Positions 1 to 9,070 of a stretch of DNA of 64,000 nt are shown here, piece after piece. The position numbers were made by a program, and so were the translations under genes. Source of the stretch: Henriciella aquimarina. Lineage in GTDB: Bacteria; Pseudomonadota; Alphaproteobacteria; Caulobacterales; Hyphomonadaceae. Below the pieces are notes generated by a model. That model was given only the letters and a program-made list of their open reading frames with translations, had not been told where the DNA came from and did not search any database. The stretch spans positions 83,641-147,640 of the forward strand of contig NZ_NCST01000041.1 of assembly GCF_002088975.1 (NCBI RefSeq), given 5' to 3'. The number at the start of each line of letters is the position of its first letter. Position 1 is the first letter of the stretch.

Positions 1-1
1 T

Positions 2-1870
2 TACGTCAACATCCCGGTGATCGAGGACAAGCTCGCCTTCCGGGCCGCGCTCTACTCGGTCAATCTGGGCGGCTATATCGACAACAAGCCGGGCACGTTC
101 ACGCTCGATCCGTCGATCAACCCGGACTCCAATGCGACGCCGGATGCGGTCAGCTATGAAACGGCGAACAACAACCGCCTCGTCGAAGAAGACTTCAACG
201 ACAGTTCGTATGAAGGCATCCGGCTCGGCGCGACCTACGCCATCAACAATGACTGGACGGCCACCGCCCAGTATTCGCGTCAGAAGCTCGAAGCCGACGG
301 CGTCTTCGACTATGACCCGGAAGTTGGTGACCTCGCCGTCAACCGCTTCTTCGAGGACAGCCTCGACGACGAGTTCGAGCAGGGCAACCTGACCATCGAA
401 GGCCGGATTGCCATGCTGGACGTGGTCTATACCGGCTCCTTCCTGGACCGCAGCATCGACCAGTCGGTCGACTATACCGGGTACAACAATTCCGGTGCCT
501 TCATCGACTATTACACGTGTACCTACGCCTCGGGGAATGCGGCACAGGCCGCCTTCGTGACACCGGGCGGGCGTGAGTGTCTGGACCCGGTCAAAGGGGC
601 GATCATCGACCAGACGCAGACGCGCAACACCCACGAGTTCCGCTTCTCGACACCGCAGGACTATCGCTTCCGTGTCACGGCTGGCGTGTTCTACGACGAT
701 TTCGAACTCGAGACGGTCGACGATTTCTACTATTTCGCCAACTTCGACGGCACGGAACTCGGCTTCGCCCCGAACGCGCCGATGGCGGATGCAGTCCAGA
801 TCGATCCGCGTACACGCCCGTCGAGTGTTGCTTTCTTCAACGACATCCGCCGGACAGAGGAACAGGTCGCCTTCTTTGGCGAAGCCACCTACGACCTCAT
901 CCCGGACACGCTGAGCGCGACCGTCGGTCTGCGCGTCTACGACATCGAAAGCGATTTCGAAGGCTCGTCCAACTTTGCGAACGGCATCTTTGCGACGCCG
1001 GACGTCGCACTGGACGATCTCGATTCGGGCCGCGACTATGACGTCTCCGGCGGTCACACCGACGAGCCGCTGACCACGGACGGCGAAGTGTTCCGGGCCA
1101 ACCTGTCCTGGACGCCGGACGCAGACAAGCTGTTCTACGCGACCTATTCGGAAGGCTTCCGTCCGGGTGGCTGGAACCGTGGTGGCGGCCTGCCGTCCAA
1201 CAATCCGGCTTTCCCGACCGTTTCGGCGACCTATGACACCGACGACGTGAAGAACTATGAGCTCGGCTGGAAGACCCTGCTGCTGGACGGCAATCTGCAG
1301 TTCAACGGCAATGTCTACTTCGTCGAGTGGACCGACATGCAGGTCTCGCGTTTCGACCCGGAAAACGTGTCGATCCTGACCTTCATCGAGAACGCCGCCG
1401 ACTCCGAGATCTTCGGTGTTGAAGGCGATGTCGCCTGGGCAGCTACCGACAACCTGACGCTGTTCGGTGCCTTCTCCTACAACGACACCGAGCTGAAGTC
1501 GGTCGATGCGCAGATTGCGGAACTGGCCCCGGTCGGCTCGCAGCTTCCGCTGGTGCCGGAACTGCAGCTCACGGGCCGTGCCCGGTATGAGTGGATGGTC
1601 GGCGAATATGACGTCTACGCTCAGGGCGGCTTCCAGTATGCCGGCAAGAGCTACTCCTCACTGATCCAGGAGATCCGCGAAGAGCAGGATTCCTACATCA
1701 CCGCCGATGCCGCCGTCGGCTTTGGCAAGGAGCAGTGGAGAGCAGAGCTGTTCGTCGAGAACCTGACGGATGAACGCACCGAGCTGTTCATCAACGAGCA
1801 GGACGACATCCGCCGCATCACGACGAGCCGTCCTCGCACGATCGGCCTGCGTCTTTCCTATGACTACTAG
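2..1870 (+). CDS. TonB-dependent receptor, C-terminal part (5' end outside window)
   Basis: The reading frame is open from the first bases, so the plug domain and signal peptide lie upstream of the window. The 622 visible residues show alternating short beta-strand and loop segments rich in Tyr, Phe, Asp and Asn. A typical TonB-receptor barrel stretch (YATYSEGFRPGGWNRGG) and a closing aromatic strand ending GLRLSYDY are present. By family this is an outer-membrane importer energised by TonB-ExbBD; the substrate cannot be told. The gene ends just before a strong rho-independent terminator, so it is the last gene of its transcript. Confidence 0.9.
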   Translation, partial: YVNIPVIEDKLAFRAALYSVNLGGYIDNKPGTFTLDPSINPDSNATPDAVSYETANNNRLVEEDFNDSSYEGIRLGATYAINNDWTATAQYSRQKLEADGVFDYDPEVGDLAVNRFFEDSLDDEFEQGNLTIEGRIAMLDVVYTGSFLDRSIDQSVDYTGYNNSGAFIDYYTCTYASGNAAQAAFVTPGGRECLDPVKGAIIDQTQTRNTHEFRFSTPQDYRFRVTAGVFYDDFELETVDDFYYFANFDGTELGFAPNAPMADAVQIDPRTRPSSVAFFNDIRRTEEQVAFFGEATYDLIPDTLSATVGLRVYDIESDFEGSSNFANGIFATPDVALDDLDSGRDYDVSGGHTDEPLTTDGEVFRANLSWTPDADKLFYATYSEGFRPGGWNRGGGLPSNNPAFPTVSATYDTDDVKNYELGWKTLLLDGNLQFNGNVYFVEWTDMQVSRFDPENVSILTFIENAADSEIFGVEGDVAWAATDNLTLFGAFSYNDTELKSVDAQIAELAPVGSQLPLVPELQLTGRARYEWMVGEYDVYAQGGFQYAGKSYSSLIQEIREEQDSYITADAAVGFGKEQWRAELFVENLTDERTELFINEQDDIRRITTSRPRTIGLRLSYDY

Positions 1871-1897
1871 GAAATACACAATCTGACATGACGCACC

Positions 1898-1937
1898 GTG
1901 GGCGGCCCCTTATAGTCGGGGGCCGCCCACCTTTTTT
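1898..1937 (+). terminator. Rho-independent terminator after the TonB receptor
   Basis: A perfect 12-bp stem (GTGGGCGGCCCC at 1898-1909 pairing with 1919-1930), a 9-nt loop and a T-rich tail at 1932-1937 follow the receptor stop by 28 bases. It lies inside the longest possible frame of the next gene, which argues that the gene starts downstream of it. Confidence 0.9.
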
Positions 1938-1965
1938 CAGGATTATCAGGTCCTCGGAGACAGTT

Positions 1966-3960
1966 TTGACCGAGACGTCACCCCAGACCGACTTGCTCGC
2001 CCATGCGCGCACAGCACTTCAGGCGGGTGATTTTGCCCGCGCCGCAGAGGCCGCCACGGCCGCGGTTGCCGCAAGCCCCGACGATGCGGATGCGCTTTAC
2101 ATACAGGCCGTATCCCTGCGCTATCTGGGCCAGCATGACCGCGCGCTTCAAGCGCTTGCCTCGCTGCGCCGCGCCCGTCCGGGCTATGGCCGCGCCTGGC
2201 AGGAAGAAGCCCATTGCCTTCGCGACATGAACCGCACAGGTGAGGCCCGCGCCGCCTATGCCGAAGCGGTGCGCCTCAACCCGGCCCTGACAGCGAGCTG
2301 GCACGAACTGGCGAGGCTTCACGAGGCGCTCGGCGATATGCCGGCCGCCCGCCTTGCCCAGGAGCAGGCCAACCGCCTGGCCGCCTTGCCGCGTGAACTC
2401 GCCGCCGCCGCCTCCATGATCCACGAAGACCGGATCGCGCGCGCCGAGACAATCGTCCGCGCCTGGCAACAGAAACACCCCAAGGATGTCGAAGGCATGC
2501 GCCTGCTCGCCGAAATCGGCGCGCGGCTGAACGTTGTCGACGACGCGGAATTCCTGCTTTCAACGGCTGTCGCCCTCGACCCCGACCATGCCTTGGCGCG
2601 CCTCGATTATATCGGCATCCTGCACAAGCGTCAGAAGTACGCCGAGGCGCTGGAGCAGGCGAAAATCCTTCGCGAGAAATTCCCGGGTCATCCAGTCTAC
2701 GACAACGCCTATGCCGGCGAAGCTCTCGCCGTCGGAGACTTCGACGAAGCGCTGCGCGTCTATGACCAGATCCTCGAAACCATGCCCGACAGCGCACAGA
2801 TCCAGCTCGTGCGCGGCCATGCCCTGAAGACCATCGGCAAGCGTGAAGAGGCTGAAGCCGCCTATCGCGCCGCCTGCCGGTCGAAACCCGATTTCGGCGA
2901 TGCCTACTGGTCGCTCGCCAACCTCAAGACCTACAGCTTCTCCGAAGACGAGATCGAGCAGATGCAAGCCGCCGAGGCCGATCCGCGAACCGCCCTGCCC
3001 GACCGCTACCATCTCTGTTTCGCGCTGGGTAAGGCTTTCGAGGATCGCGGCGACGCAGATGCCGCCTTCCAGTATTATGCTCGCGGCAATGAATTGAAGC
3101 GGGACGAACTCGGCTATTCGCCCGAGCGGATGGAGCAGGAGATGGAGCGCCAGAAGGCCGTCTGCACGCCGGCGCTCTTCTCTGCCCAGGGCGGGCAAGG
3201 CCACGAAGCCCCCGACCCGATCTTCATCGTCGGCCTGCCGCGTGCCGGGTCGACGCTGATCGAGCAGATTCTCGCCTCTCACAGCATGGTCGATGGCACA
3301 TTGGAACTTCCGAACATCCTGGCGCTCGTTCACCGGCTGAATGGCCGCCGACGCGCCGAGGGCGAGCCGCGCTATCCCGCCATCCTCGAGACACTTCCTG
3401 CCGATCAGCTGGAAGCGTTTGGCCGTCAATATATCGATGAGACCCGCATCTACCGGGAGGGCGCCCCCTTCTTCACCGACAAGATGCCGAACAATTTCCG
3501 GCATATCGGGCTTATCCAGCTGATCCTGCCGAATGCAAAGATCATCGACGCCCGGCGCGAGCCGATGGCCTGCTGCTTCTCAGGTTTCAAGCAACTCTTC
3601 GCCGAAGGTCAGGAATTCAGCTACAGCCTTGAGGATATCGGCCACTATTATCGCGACTATGTCGATCTGATGGACCACTGGGACCGCGTTCTGCCCGGCA
3701 AGATCCTGCGCGTGCAGCATGAGGACGTCGTCGCCGACCTGGAAGGCCAGGTCCACCGCATTCTCGACTATTGCGGCCTGCCCTTCGAACAGGCCTGCAT
3801 CGACTTCCACAAGACCAAACGGGCCGTGCGCACAGCCAGCTCCGAACAGGTCCGCCAGCCCATCAACACCGCGGGGCTCGACCAGTGGCGGCGTTTCGAG
3901 CTGCACCTTGCCCCTCTCAAACAGGCCCTCGGCCCCGACCTCGCGCCCCAACTCGAATAG
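1966..3960 (+). CDS. TPR-repeat sulfotransferase family protein
   Basis: This is a two-part protein of about 664 residues. The first ~400 residues are Ala/Leu-rich tetratricopeptide repeats (for example LLAHARTALQAGDFARAAEAATAA, given here only as the repeat pattern A-x3-G-x2-A). The C-terminal ~260 residues form a sulfotransferase domain with the PAPS 5'-phosphosulfate loop PIFIVGLPRAGSTLIEQIL. The family transfers sulfate from PAPS to an acceptor, which is unknown here. I place the start at TTG 1966 because GGAGA lies 5 nt upstream. The in-frame ATG at 1888 would put a strong terminator inside the coding region. The MarR gene follows after 5 bases. Confidence 0.85.
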   Translation: MTETSPQTDLLAHARTALQAGDFARAAEAATAAVAASPDDADALYIQAVSLRYLGQHDRALQALASLRRARPGYGRAWQEEAHCLRDMNRTGEARAAYAEAVRLNPALTASWHELARLHEALGDMPAARLAQEQANRLAALPRELAAAASMIHEDRIARAETIVRAWQQKHPKDVEGMRLLAEIGARLNVVDDAEFLLSTAVALDPDHALARLDYIGILHKRQKYAEALEQAKILREKFPGHPVYDNAYAGEALAVGDFDEALRVYDQILETMPDSAQIQLVRGHALKTIGKREEAEAAYRAACRSKPDFGDAYWSLANLKTYSFSEDEIEQMQAAEADPRTALPDRYHLCFALGKAFEDRGDADAAFQYYARGNELKRDELGYSPERMEQEMERQKAVCTPALFSAQGGQGHEAPDPIFIVGLPRAGSTLIEQILASHSMVDGTLELPNILALVHRLNGRRRAEGEPRYPAILETLPADQLEAFGRQYIDETRIYREGAPFFTDKMPNNFRHIGLIQLILPNAKIIDARREPMACCFSGFKQLFAEGQEFSYSLEDIGHYYRDYVDLMDHWDRVLPGKILRVQHEDVVADLEGQVHRILDYCGLPFEQACIDFHKTKRAVRTASSEQVRQPINTAGLDQWRRFELHLAPLKQALGPDLAPQLE

Positions 3961-3965
3961 GTTTC

Positions 3966-4457
3966 ATGGACCAGAAGACGACCGATGCCCTGATTGCGCT
4001 CCGGCGGATACAACGCCGGACCGAACTCTATGCCCGTTCGCTGGCCCAGGCGACGGGCCTGAGCGTTTCCCAGCTCAAGGTCCTTCAGCTCCTCTCCGGG
4101 CCGGGCGCGGCCACCGCAGGCGAACTGGTCCAGATGACCGCTCTCAGCAATGCGTCCATCACCTCGCTGATCGGCAAGCTCGAAGCGCGCAAGCTAGTGG
4201 CGCGCACGCGGGATCCCGAAGACGGACGCCGGGTCGTCATCGCCCTTCAGCCGAAAGGCTATGAAATGTTGCGCAATTCTCCCAATCCCTTGCAGGACCA
4301 TTTCGAACTTCTGTTCACGGCCCTGCCGGAGTGGGAGCAATCGATGATCGTCTCGGCCCTGGAACGCGTCGCCCAGATCGTGGATGCCCGCTCGGAAATC
4401 ACTGATTCCGAACCGATTCTCGATGTCGGCCTGTTCGACGAACCGGTCGCGCCCTGA
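3966..4457 (+). CDS. MarR-family transcriptional regulator
   Basis: This is a 163-residue protein with a MarR winged helix. The recognition region reads LSVSQLKVLQLLS, then AGELVQMTALSNASITSLIGKLE, followed by the wing RTRDPEDGRRVVIALQPKG with the D-x-R-D-x-R-like basic signature. Such proteins bind short palindromes as dimers and usually lose affinity on binding a small phenolic or redox ligand. It starts 5 bases after the sulfotransferase gene and probably shares its transcript. It also stands immediately upstream of the molybdenum/sulfur island, so it could control the promoter region at 4458-4727; that link is inference. Confidence 0.85.
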   Translation: MDQKTTDALIALRRIQRRTELYARSLAQATGLSVSQLKVLQLLSGPGAATAGELVQMTALSNASITSLIGKLEARKLVARTRDPEDGRRVVIALQPKGYEMLRNSPNPLQDHFELLFTALPEWEQSMIVSALERVAQIVDARSEITDSEPILDVGLFDEPVAP

Positions 4458-4560
4458 GCCCGAGGTGTTATGCCGCACGACAGCCCGGACGGCCCGGTGG
4501 CAAGCGATCACAATCCGGTCATTACAGCCCGCGCAGGCACTTTTTTGCAAGCGCCCTACT

Positions 4561-4587
4561 GGTCCGGACCGGCCGGTCTATATAGAC
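4561..4587. promoter_or_regulatory. Paired palindromes upstream of the Mo/Sox operon
   Basis: Two perfect palindromes lie side by side in the 270-nt gap before the Mo-hydroxylase genes: GGTCCGGACC at 4561-4570 and GTCTATATAGAC at 4576-4587. Their placement about 140 bases upstream of the first gene and their symmetry suggest operator sites for a dimeric regulator, such as the MarR protein next door or the ModE-like protein encoded in the operon. The TATATA core faintly recalls ModE boxes but does not match them over the full length. No convincing -35/-10 pair could be fixed. Confidence 0.45.
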
Positions 4588-4727
4588 TGTAATAAACAGG
4601 AGCGACCATCCAGCCAGCCGCCGCCCGAGAGGGACCAGCACCGGACTGACAGGATGCCTGAACAAAACCGACTGCGTCCTTGCAGGGCGGGTAAACTTGG
4701 CGAGCTGCGAATGAGGAGGGGTTGGCT

Positions 4728-5180
4728 ATGGACCTCAAGGTAAACGGAAAAACGGTTTCGGTGGAGGCGGATGAATCGACCCCGCTTCTCTGGGTGCTTC
4801 GTGAGCATCTGGGCCTGACCGGCGCGAAATACGGCTGCGGGATTGCCCAGTGCGGCACCTGCACCATTCACATCGACGGCCAGGCGGTGCGCTCATGCAC
4901 CTATCCGATCGGCGCGCTGTCGGGCGAGGAAGACATCACGACAATCGAAGGCCTGTCGGAAGATGGCAGCCACCCGGTCCAGCAGGCCTGGGTCGAGCTG
5001 GACATCCCCCAGTGCGGCTATTGCCAGCCGGGCATGATCATGGCCGTCGCCGGCATGCTCAACAACACGCCGGACCCGAGCGATGAGGACATCGACGCGC
5101 AGGTCACGAATATCTGCCGCTGCGGGACGTTCACGCGGGTGCGCGAAGGCATCCATCTCGCGAAAACGAAAAAGGCCTGA
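4728..5180 (+). CDS. [2Fe-2S] small subunit of a molybdenum hydroxylase (isoquinoline oxidoreductase type)
   Basis: This 150-residue electron-transfer subunit carries two [2Fe-2S] centres. The N-terminal plant-type ferredoxin site is C37-x4-C42-x2-C45 with C57 (KYGCGIAQCGTC...RSC). The C-terminal xanthine-oxidase-type centre shows QCGYCQPGMIM and NICRCGT. The start at ATG 4728 is supported by a full AGGAGG at 4714-4719. The large Mo-binding subunit follows 13 bases later. There is no FAD subunit, so electrons probably pass to a cytochrome, as in isoquinoline 1-oxidoreductase or related aldehyde dehydrogenases. The substrate is unknown. Confidence 0.92.
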   Translation: MDLKVNGKTVSVEADESTPLLWVLREHLGLTGAKYGCGIAQCGTCTIHIDGQAVRSCTYPIGALSGEEDITTIEGLSEDGSHPVQQAWVELDIPQCGYCQPGMIMAVAGMLNNTPDPSDEDIDAQVTNICRCGTFTRVREGIHLAKTKKA

Positions 5181-5193
5181 GGGGGCTCCAGTC

Positions 5194-7395
5194 ATGGCTG
5201 ATACGATCAATCTTTCCCGCCGCGGCTTTATTGTCGGTACCGGGGCAACAGGCCTCACCATCGGCATTCTCGCCGCCTGCTCGCCGGGCAGCGAAGAGGC
5301 CGGCACCGACACCGCCGCAAACACCGAACCGAACCCGGAAGTGAATGCCTGGGTCCATATCGCGGCCGACGACACCGTCACCATCCGCATTGCGCGCTCG
5401 GAGATGGGCCAAGGCACGCTCACAGGCCTCGCCCAGCTTGTCGCCGAAGAGCTGCAATGCGACTGGGACAAGGTCATTACGGAATATCCGACGCCGGGCG
5501 AGAACCTCGCCCGCGACCGCGTCTGGCGCAGCTTCTCGACCGGGGGCTCCCAAGGCATCCGCGGCAGCCACGATTATGTCCGTGAAGGCGGTGCCGCCGC
5601 CCGCATGATGCTGATCCAGGCCGCCGCCAACCGCTGGGACGTGCCGGTGGATGAATGCTCGGCCGAGAAGAGCGTCATCACACACGGCCCCTCCGGCAAG
5701 ACCTTCACCTATGGCGAAGTCGCCGACGAGGCCGCAGAGGTCGAGGCGCCCACCGATGTCCCGCTTAAGGATCCATCCGAGTGGACCATTATCGGCAAGC
5801 CCGTGAAGCGCCTCGATACCGCCGACAAGGTTACCGGCAAGCAGATCTACGGCGCCGACTTCAAGCTCGACGGCATGGTGAACGCCGCGGTCAAGCAGGC
5901 CCCGATGCGCAGCGGCACGCTGAAATCCTTCGATGCCGATGCCGTCTCCGGCATGCCCGGCGTGAAGCAGGTCCTGAAGGTGGACGACAGCACTGTCGCT
6001 GTCGTCGCGGACATGTGGTGGCAAGCCAAGAAGGCCATCGACGCCCTGCCCGTGGAATGGGAACCGGGTCCGGATTCCGGCTTTTCCACCGCCGCCTTCG
6101 AGGCCGATCTCGACGAGGGCCTGACGGCTGAAGACGCCTTCATCGGCAATGAAGCCGGCGATGTCGATGCCGCCTTTGAAAACGCCGCCCAGGTGATCGA
6201 GGCGCAGTACAATTCCCCTCACCAGAACCATGCCTGCATGGAGCCGATGAACGCCACGGCCGTCTGGACCGAGGAGAAGTGCGAAGTCTGGTGCCCGACG
6301 CAAAACGGCGAGTCCGCGCTTGCGGCGGCGGCCGAAGCCGCCGGCCTGCCGATCGAGCAATGCGATGTCTACAAGCTTCTGCTCGGCGGCGGTTTCGGCC
6401 GGCGCGGCATGAGCGACTATGTCACCCAGGTGGTGAACATCGCCAAACAGATGCCGGGCACGCCGGTCAAGGTGCTCTGGACGCGTGAAGAAGACATGCA
6501 GCATGGCTTCTACCACCCGATCACCAAGGCCCGCTGTCAGGGCGCGCTCGATGCCGACGGCAACCTGACAGGCCTCAAGATCCGGATTTCCGGCCAGTCG
6601 ATTTTCGCCGGGCTGATGCCGCAGGCGCTCGATAACGGCAAGGACTTCCTGGTCTTCCAGGGCCTTCTGCCGACCGGCGTGAACGAGCGCTATGAAGACC
6701 AGTCGCTGAAATACACCTTCCCGGCGCTGAAGATCGATCACGCGATGCGCAACCCGCCTGTTCGTCCCGGTTTCTGGCGCGGCGTGAACGCCAACCAGAA
6801 TGCGATCTATCTCGAATGCTTCATGGATGAGCTGGCGCTGGCGGCCGGCAAGGATCCGCTTGAGTTCCGGCTCGCCTATCTGAAGGACAGCCCGAAGCTC
6901 GCCGCTGTCCTGCAGGCCGTGGCCGACAAGGCCGGCTGGGGCTCCGGGGGTGGCAAGGCCCGCGGGCTGTGTGCCTATTATTCCTTCGGCAGCTATACCG
7001 CCGCCTGTGCGGAAGTGACAGTGAGCGAGGACAACCAGCTCAAGATCGACCGCATCGTCGCGGCGACCGATCCGGGCTACGGGGTCAACCCGCAGCAGAT
7101 CGACGCCCAGGTGTCCGGCTCCTTCGTCTATGGCCTCTCGGCCATGCTGCACGAGGAAATCACCTTCGAGAACGGCGAGACCGTTCAGAAGAATTTCGAC
7201 ACCTACAATTCTATGCGCATTGCAGAGATGCCGGAAGTCGAGACCATTCTGATGCCCTCCGGCGGCTTCTGGGGCGGGGTTGGCGAGCCAACCATCGCCG
7301 TGACTGCCCCGGCCGTTCTGAACGCGATCCATGCGGCCACCGGCAAGCGTATCCGCCAGCTGCCGCTGAAGGACCAGAGCCTGAGGGACGCGTGA
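5194..7395 (+). CDS. Molybdopterin-binding large subunit, Tat-exported, isoquinoline oxidoreductase beta type
   Basis: This 733-residue catalytic subunit belongs to the xanthine dehydrogenase/isoquinoline 1-oxidoreductase family. It begins with a twin-arginine signal (SRRGFIVGTG) running into a lipobox (ILAAC), so the mature protein is probably a Tat-exported, possibly lipidated periplasmic enzyme. Seen motifs include the Mo-cofactor loop GGGFGRRGMSDY and, near the C-terminus, GGVGEP with the catalytic Glu. Family members hydroxylate N-heterocycles or aldehydes and usually carry the cytosine-dinucleotide form of the cofactor, which fits the XdhC-MocA fusion downstream. The stop overlaps the next start (GTGA), so it is translationally coupled to the fccA-like cytochrome. 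Confidence 0.9.
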   Translation: MADTINLSRRGFIVGTGATGLTIGILAACSPGSEEAGTDTAANTEPNPEVNAWVHIAADDTVTIRIARSEMGQGTLTGLAQLVAEELQCDWDKVITEYPTPGENLARDRVWRSFSTGGSQGIRGSHDYVREGGAAARMMLIQAAANRWDVPVDECSAEKSVITHGPSGKTFTYGEVADEAAEVEAPTDVPLKDPSEWTIIGKPVKRLDTADKVTGKQIYGADFKLDGMVNAAVKQAPMRSGTLKSFDADAVSGMPGVKQVLKVDDSTVAVVADMWWQAKKAIDALPVEWEPGPDSGFSTAAFEADLDEGLTAEDAFIGNEAGDVDAAFENAAQVIEAQYNSPHQNHACMEPMNATAVWTEEKCEVWCPTQNGESALAAAAEAAGLPIEQCDVYKLLLGGGFGRRGMSDYVTQVVNIAKQMPGTPVKVLWTREEDMQHGFYHPITKARCQGALDADGNLTGLKIRISGQSIFAGLMPQALDNGKDFLVFQGLLPTGVNERYEDQSLKYTFPALKIDHAMRNPPVRPGFWRGVNANQNAIYLECFMDELALAAGKDPLEFRLAYLKDSPKLAAVLQAVADKAGWGSGGGKARGLCAYYSFGSYTAACAEVTVSEDNQLKIDRIVAATDPGYGVNPQQIDAQVSGSFVYGLSAMLHEEITFENGETVQKNFDTYNSMRIAEMPEVETILMPSGGFWGGVGEPTIAVTAPAVLNAIHAATGKRIRQLPLKDQSLRDA

Positions 7396-7790
7396 GACAG
7401 AGGCGCACCGCCGCCTTTCTGACAAGCCTCGTCGCAGGCGGCCTGTTTCTGGCCGCCTGCGACGCCGGCCCCGAGGCCGCTGCGCCAGAGTCCGGGCCAC
7501 CTGACTCCGGGGCCGACGCGCCGGCCTCGACCAAAGCGGAAGACGCCGAGGGCCACCCCACCCTGCAGCGGCCGGCGGCCCTCGCCTTGTCCTGTTCCGG
7601 CTGCCATGCCACGGCGGGCGAGGCGATTCCGAGCCTTGAGAGCCAGACACAAGCGACGCTTGAAGAAAAGCTCACCGCCTACAGGACGGAGACAGACGGC
7701 ACGACCGTCATGCACCGGCTGATGCGCGGCTATAGCGAAGCCGATATCGCCGCCATCAGCGCCTATATTGCCGGTGAGGCCGACCAATGA
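7392..7790 (+). CDS. fccA: Monoheme cytochrome c lipoprotein, FccA-like
   Basis: This 132-residue precursor has a lipobox signal (LFLAAC, Cys23), an Ala/Pro/Asp linker and one heme site C68-S-G-C71-H72. The C-terminal part (TTVMHRLMRGYSEADIAAISAYIAG) has the pattern of the cytochrome subunit of flavocytochrome c sulfide dehydrogenase. It overlaps the Mo-subunit stop (GTGA) and the FccB start (ATGA). It most likely takes electrons from FccB during sulfide oxidation. Because isoquinoline-oxidoreductase-type enzymes also use cytochrome c, it could serve the upstream Mo enzyme as well; the position allows both. Confidence 0.82.
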   Translation: MRQRRTAAFLTSLVAGGLFLAACDAGPEAAAPESGPPDSGADAPASTKAEDAEGHPTLQRPAALALSCSGCHATAGEAIPSLESQTQATLEEKLTAYRTETDGTTVMHRLMRGYSEADIAAISAYIAGEADQ

Positions 7791-9070
7791 CGCATGCCTT
7801 CCTGCCCCATCGCCGCAGCGTGCTGACCGGCCTGGCCGGGACAGCGGCCATGGCCGCCTTCGCACCGCAAGCCTTCAGCCAGACATCGGCGCGCCTTGTC
7901 GTCGTCGGCGGCGGCTTCGGCGGTGCCACGGCGGCCCGCTTTCTCAAGACCTATCTGCCGAACGCCTCGGTCACGCTGATCGAACCGAACGCGGCCTATC
8001 ACGCCTGCCCGTTCAGCAATCTCGTCATTGCCGGCCTGCGCGACATCGAGGCCCAGCGCTTCGGCTATGACAGCTTGCGCGCGGCAGGAATCGAGGTGGT
8101 CGCCCAGCGCGCCATCGACGTCGATCCGGCCAGGCGCACCGTCTCGCTCGAAGGCGGCGGGGAAGCGGTCTATGACAAGCTCGTCCTCTCACCCGGCATC
8201 GACATCCGCTGGGGCGCACTCGAAGGCTACGACGAAGCCGCTGCCGAGGTCATGCCGCATGCCTGGAAGGCCGGGCCGCAGACCACGCTTCTGCGCCAGC
8301 AGCTGGAGGCGATGGAAGATGGAGGACTGGTCGTCATGTCGGCCCCGGCCGCGCCTTTCCGGTGTCCGCCCGGCCCGTATGAGCGGGCCAGCCTGATCGC
8401 ACACTATCTCAAGACGCAGAAGCCGAATGCGAAACTGCTCATCCTGGATGCCAAGGATGTCTTCTCCAAGAAGCCGCTTTTCCTTGAAGCCTGGGCCGAA
8501 CACTATCCCGAGCATCTCGAATGGCGCGGCGCGGCCGATTTCGGGCGGGTCGTCTCGGTCGATCCGGCTAGCATGACGCTCTCGACCGATTTCGAGGATA
8601 TCCAGGCCGATGTCGCCAATGTCATCCCACCGCAAAAGGCCGGCGAGATTGCCGAGCGCGCCGGGGTCGCCGACGAGACGGGCTGGTGCCCGATCAATGG
8701 GCTCGACTTCTCCTCGCCGCTTCAGAAGGATATCCACGTCATCGGGGACGCGACCATCGCCGCGCCGATGCCGAAATCGGCCTTCTCGGCCAACCTTCAG
8801 GGCAAGCTCTGCGCCATGCAGATCGCCCGCATCCTGTCCGGCCTCGAACCGCAGGCGACCGTGCTGGCCAATACCTGCTACTCCTATGTCACGCCGGACG
8901 CGGCGGTCTCGATCACCGGCGTCTACGGCAATGAAGGCGGCACACCCACCAGCAAGGAAGGCGCGGGCGGGCTCTCGCCGGAAGGCGCGCCAGGCGATGT
9001 GCGTCAGGCCGAGGCCGCGCAGGCCGAAGCCTGGTTCCAGACAATCACCGCCGAGGTCTTCGGCGGATGA
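7787..9070 (+). CDS. fccB: Flavocytochrome c sulfide dehydrogenase, flavoprotein subunit (FccB/SoxF)
   Basis: This 427-residue FAD protein has a Tat signal (HRRSVLTGLAG) followed by the dinucleotide-binding fold RLVVVGGGFGGATAARFLKTY. The active-site cysteine regions HACPFSN and NTCYSYV, expected for the redox disulfide of this family, are present. It oxidises sulfide in the periplasm and passes electrons to its cytochrome partner, here encoded directly upstream with a 4-base overlap. The soxX start overlaps its stop, so it belongs to the Sox transcript. SoxF of other bacteria is the same family. Confidence 0.9.
   Translation: MTHAFLPHRRSVLTGLAGTAAMAAFAPQAFSQTSARLVVVGGGFGGATAARFLKTYLPNASVTLIEPNAAYHACPFSNLVIAGLRDIEAQRFGYDSLRAAGIEVVAQRAIDVDPARRTVSLEGGGEAVYDKLVLSPGIDIRWGALEGYDEAAAEVMPHAWKAGPQTTLLRQQLEAMEDGGLVVMSAPAAPFRCPPGPYERASLIAHYLKTQKPNAKLLILDAKDVFSKKPLFLEAWAEHYPEHLEWRGAADFGRVVSVDPASMTLSTDFEDIQADVANVIPPQKAGEIAERAGVADETGWCPINGLDFSSPLQKDIHVIGDATIAAPMPKSAFSANLQGKLCAMQIARILSGLEPQATVLANTCYSYVTPDAAVSITGVYGNEGGTPTSKEGAGGLSPEGAPGDVRQAEAAQAEAWFQTITAEVFGG

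Noticed and set aside
1888..1965. ATG 1888 as start of the TPR-sulfotransferase
   Set aside because: It would translate through a perfect terminator hairpin; TTG 1966 has a ribosome site and begins the repeat domain.
5131..7650. An 839-codon open frame on the minus strand
   Set aside because: It mirrors the Mo-hydroxylase large subunit, which has Tat signal and catalytic motifs on the other strand.
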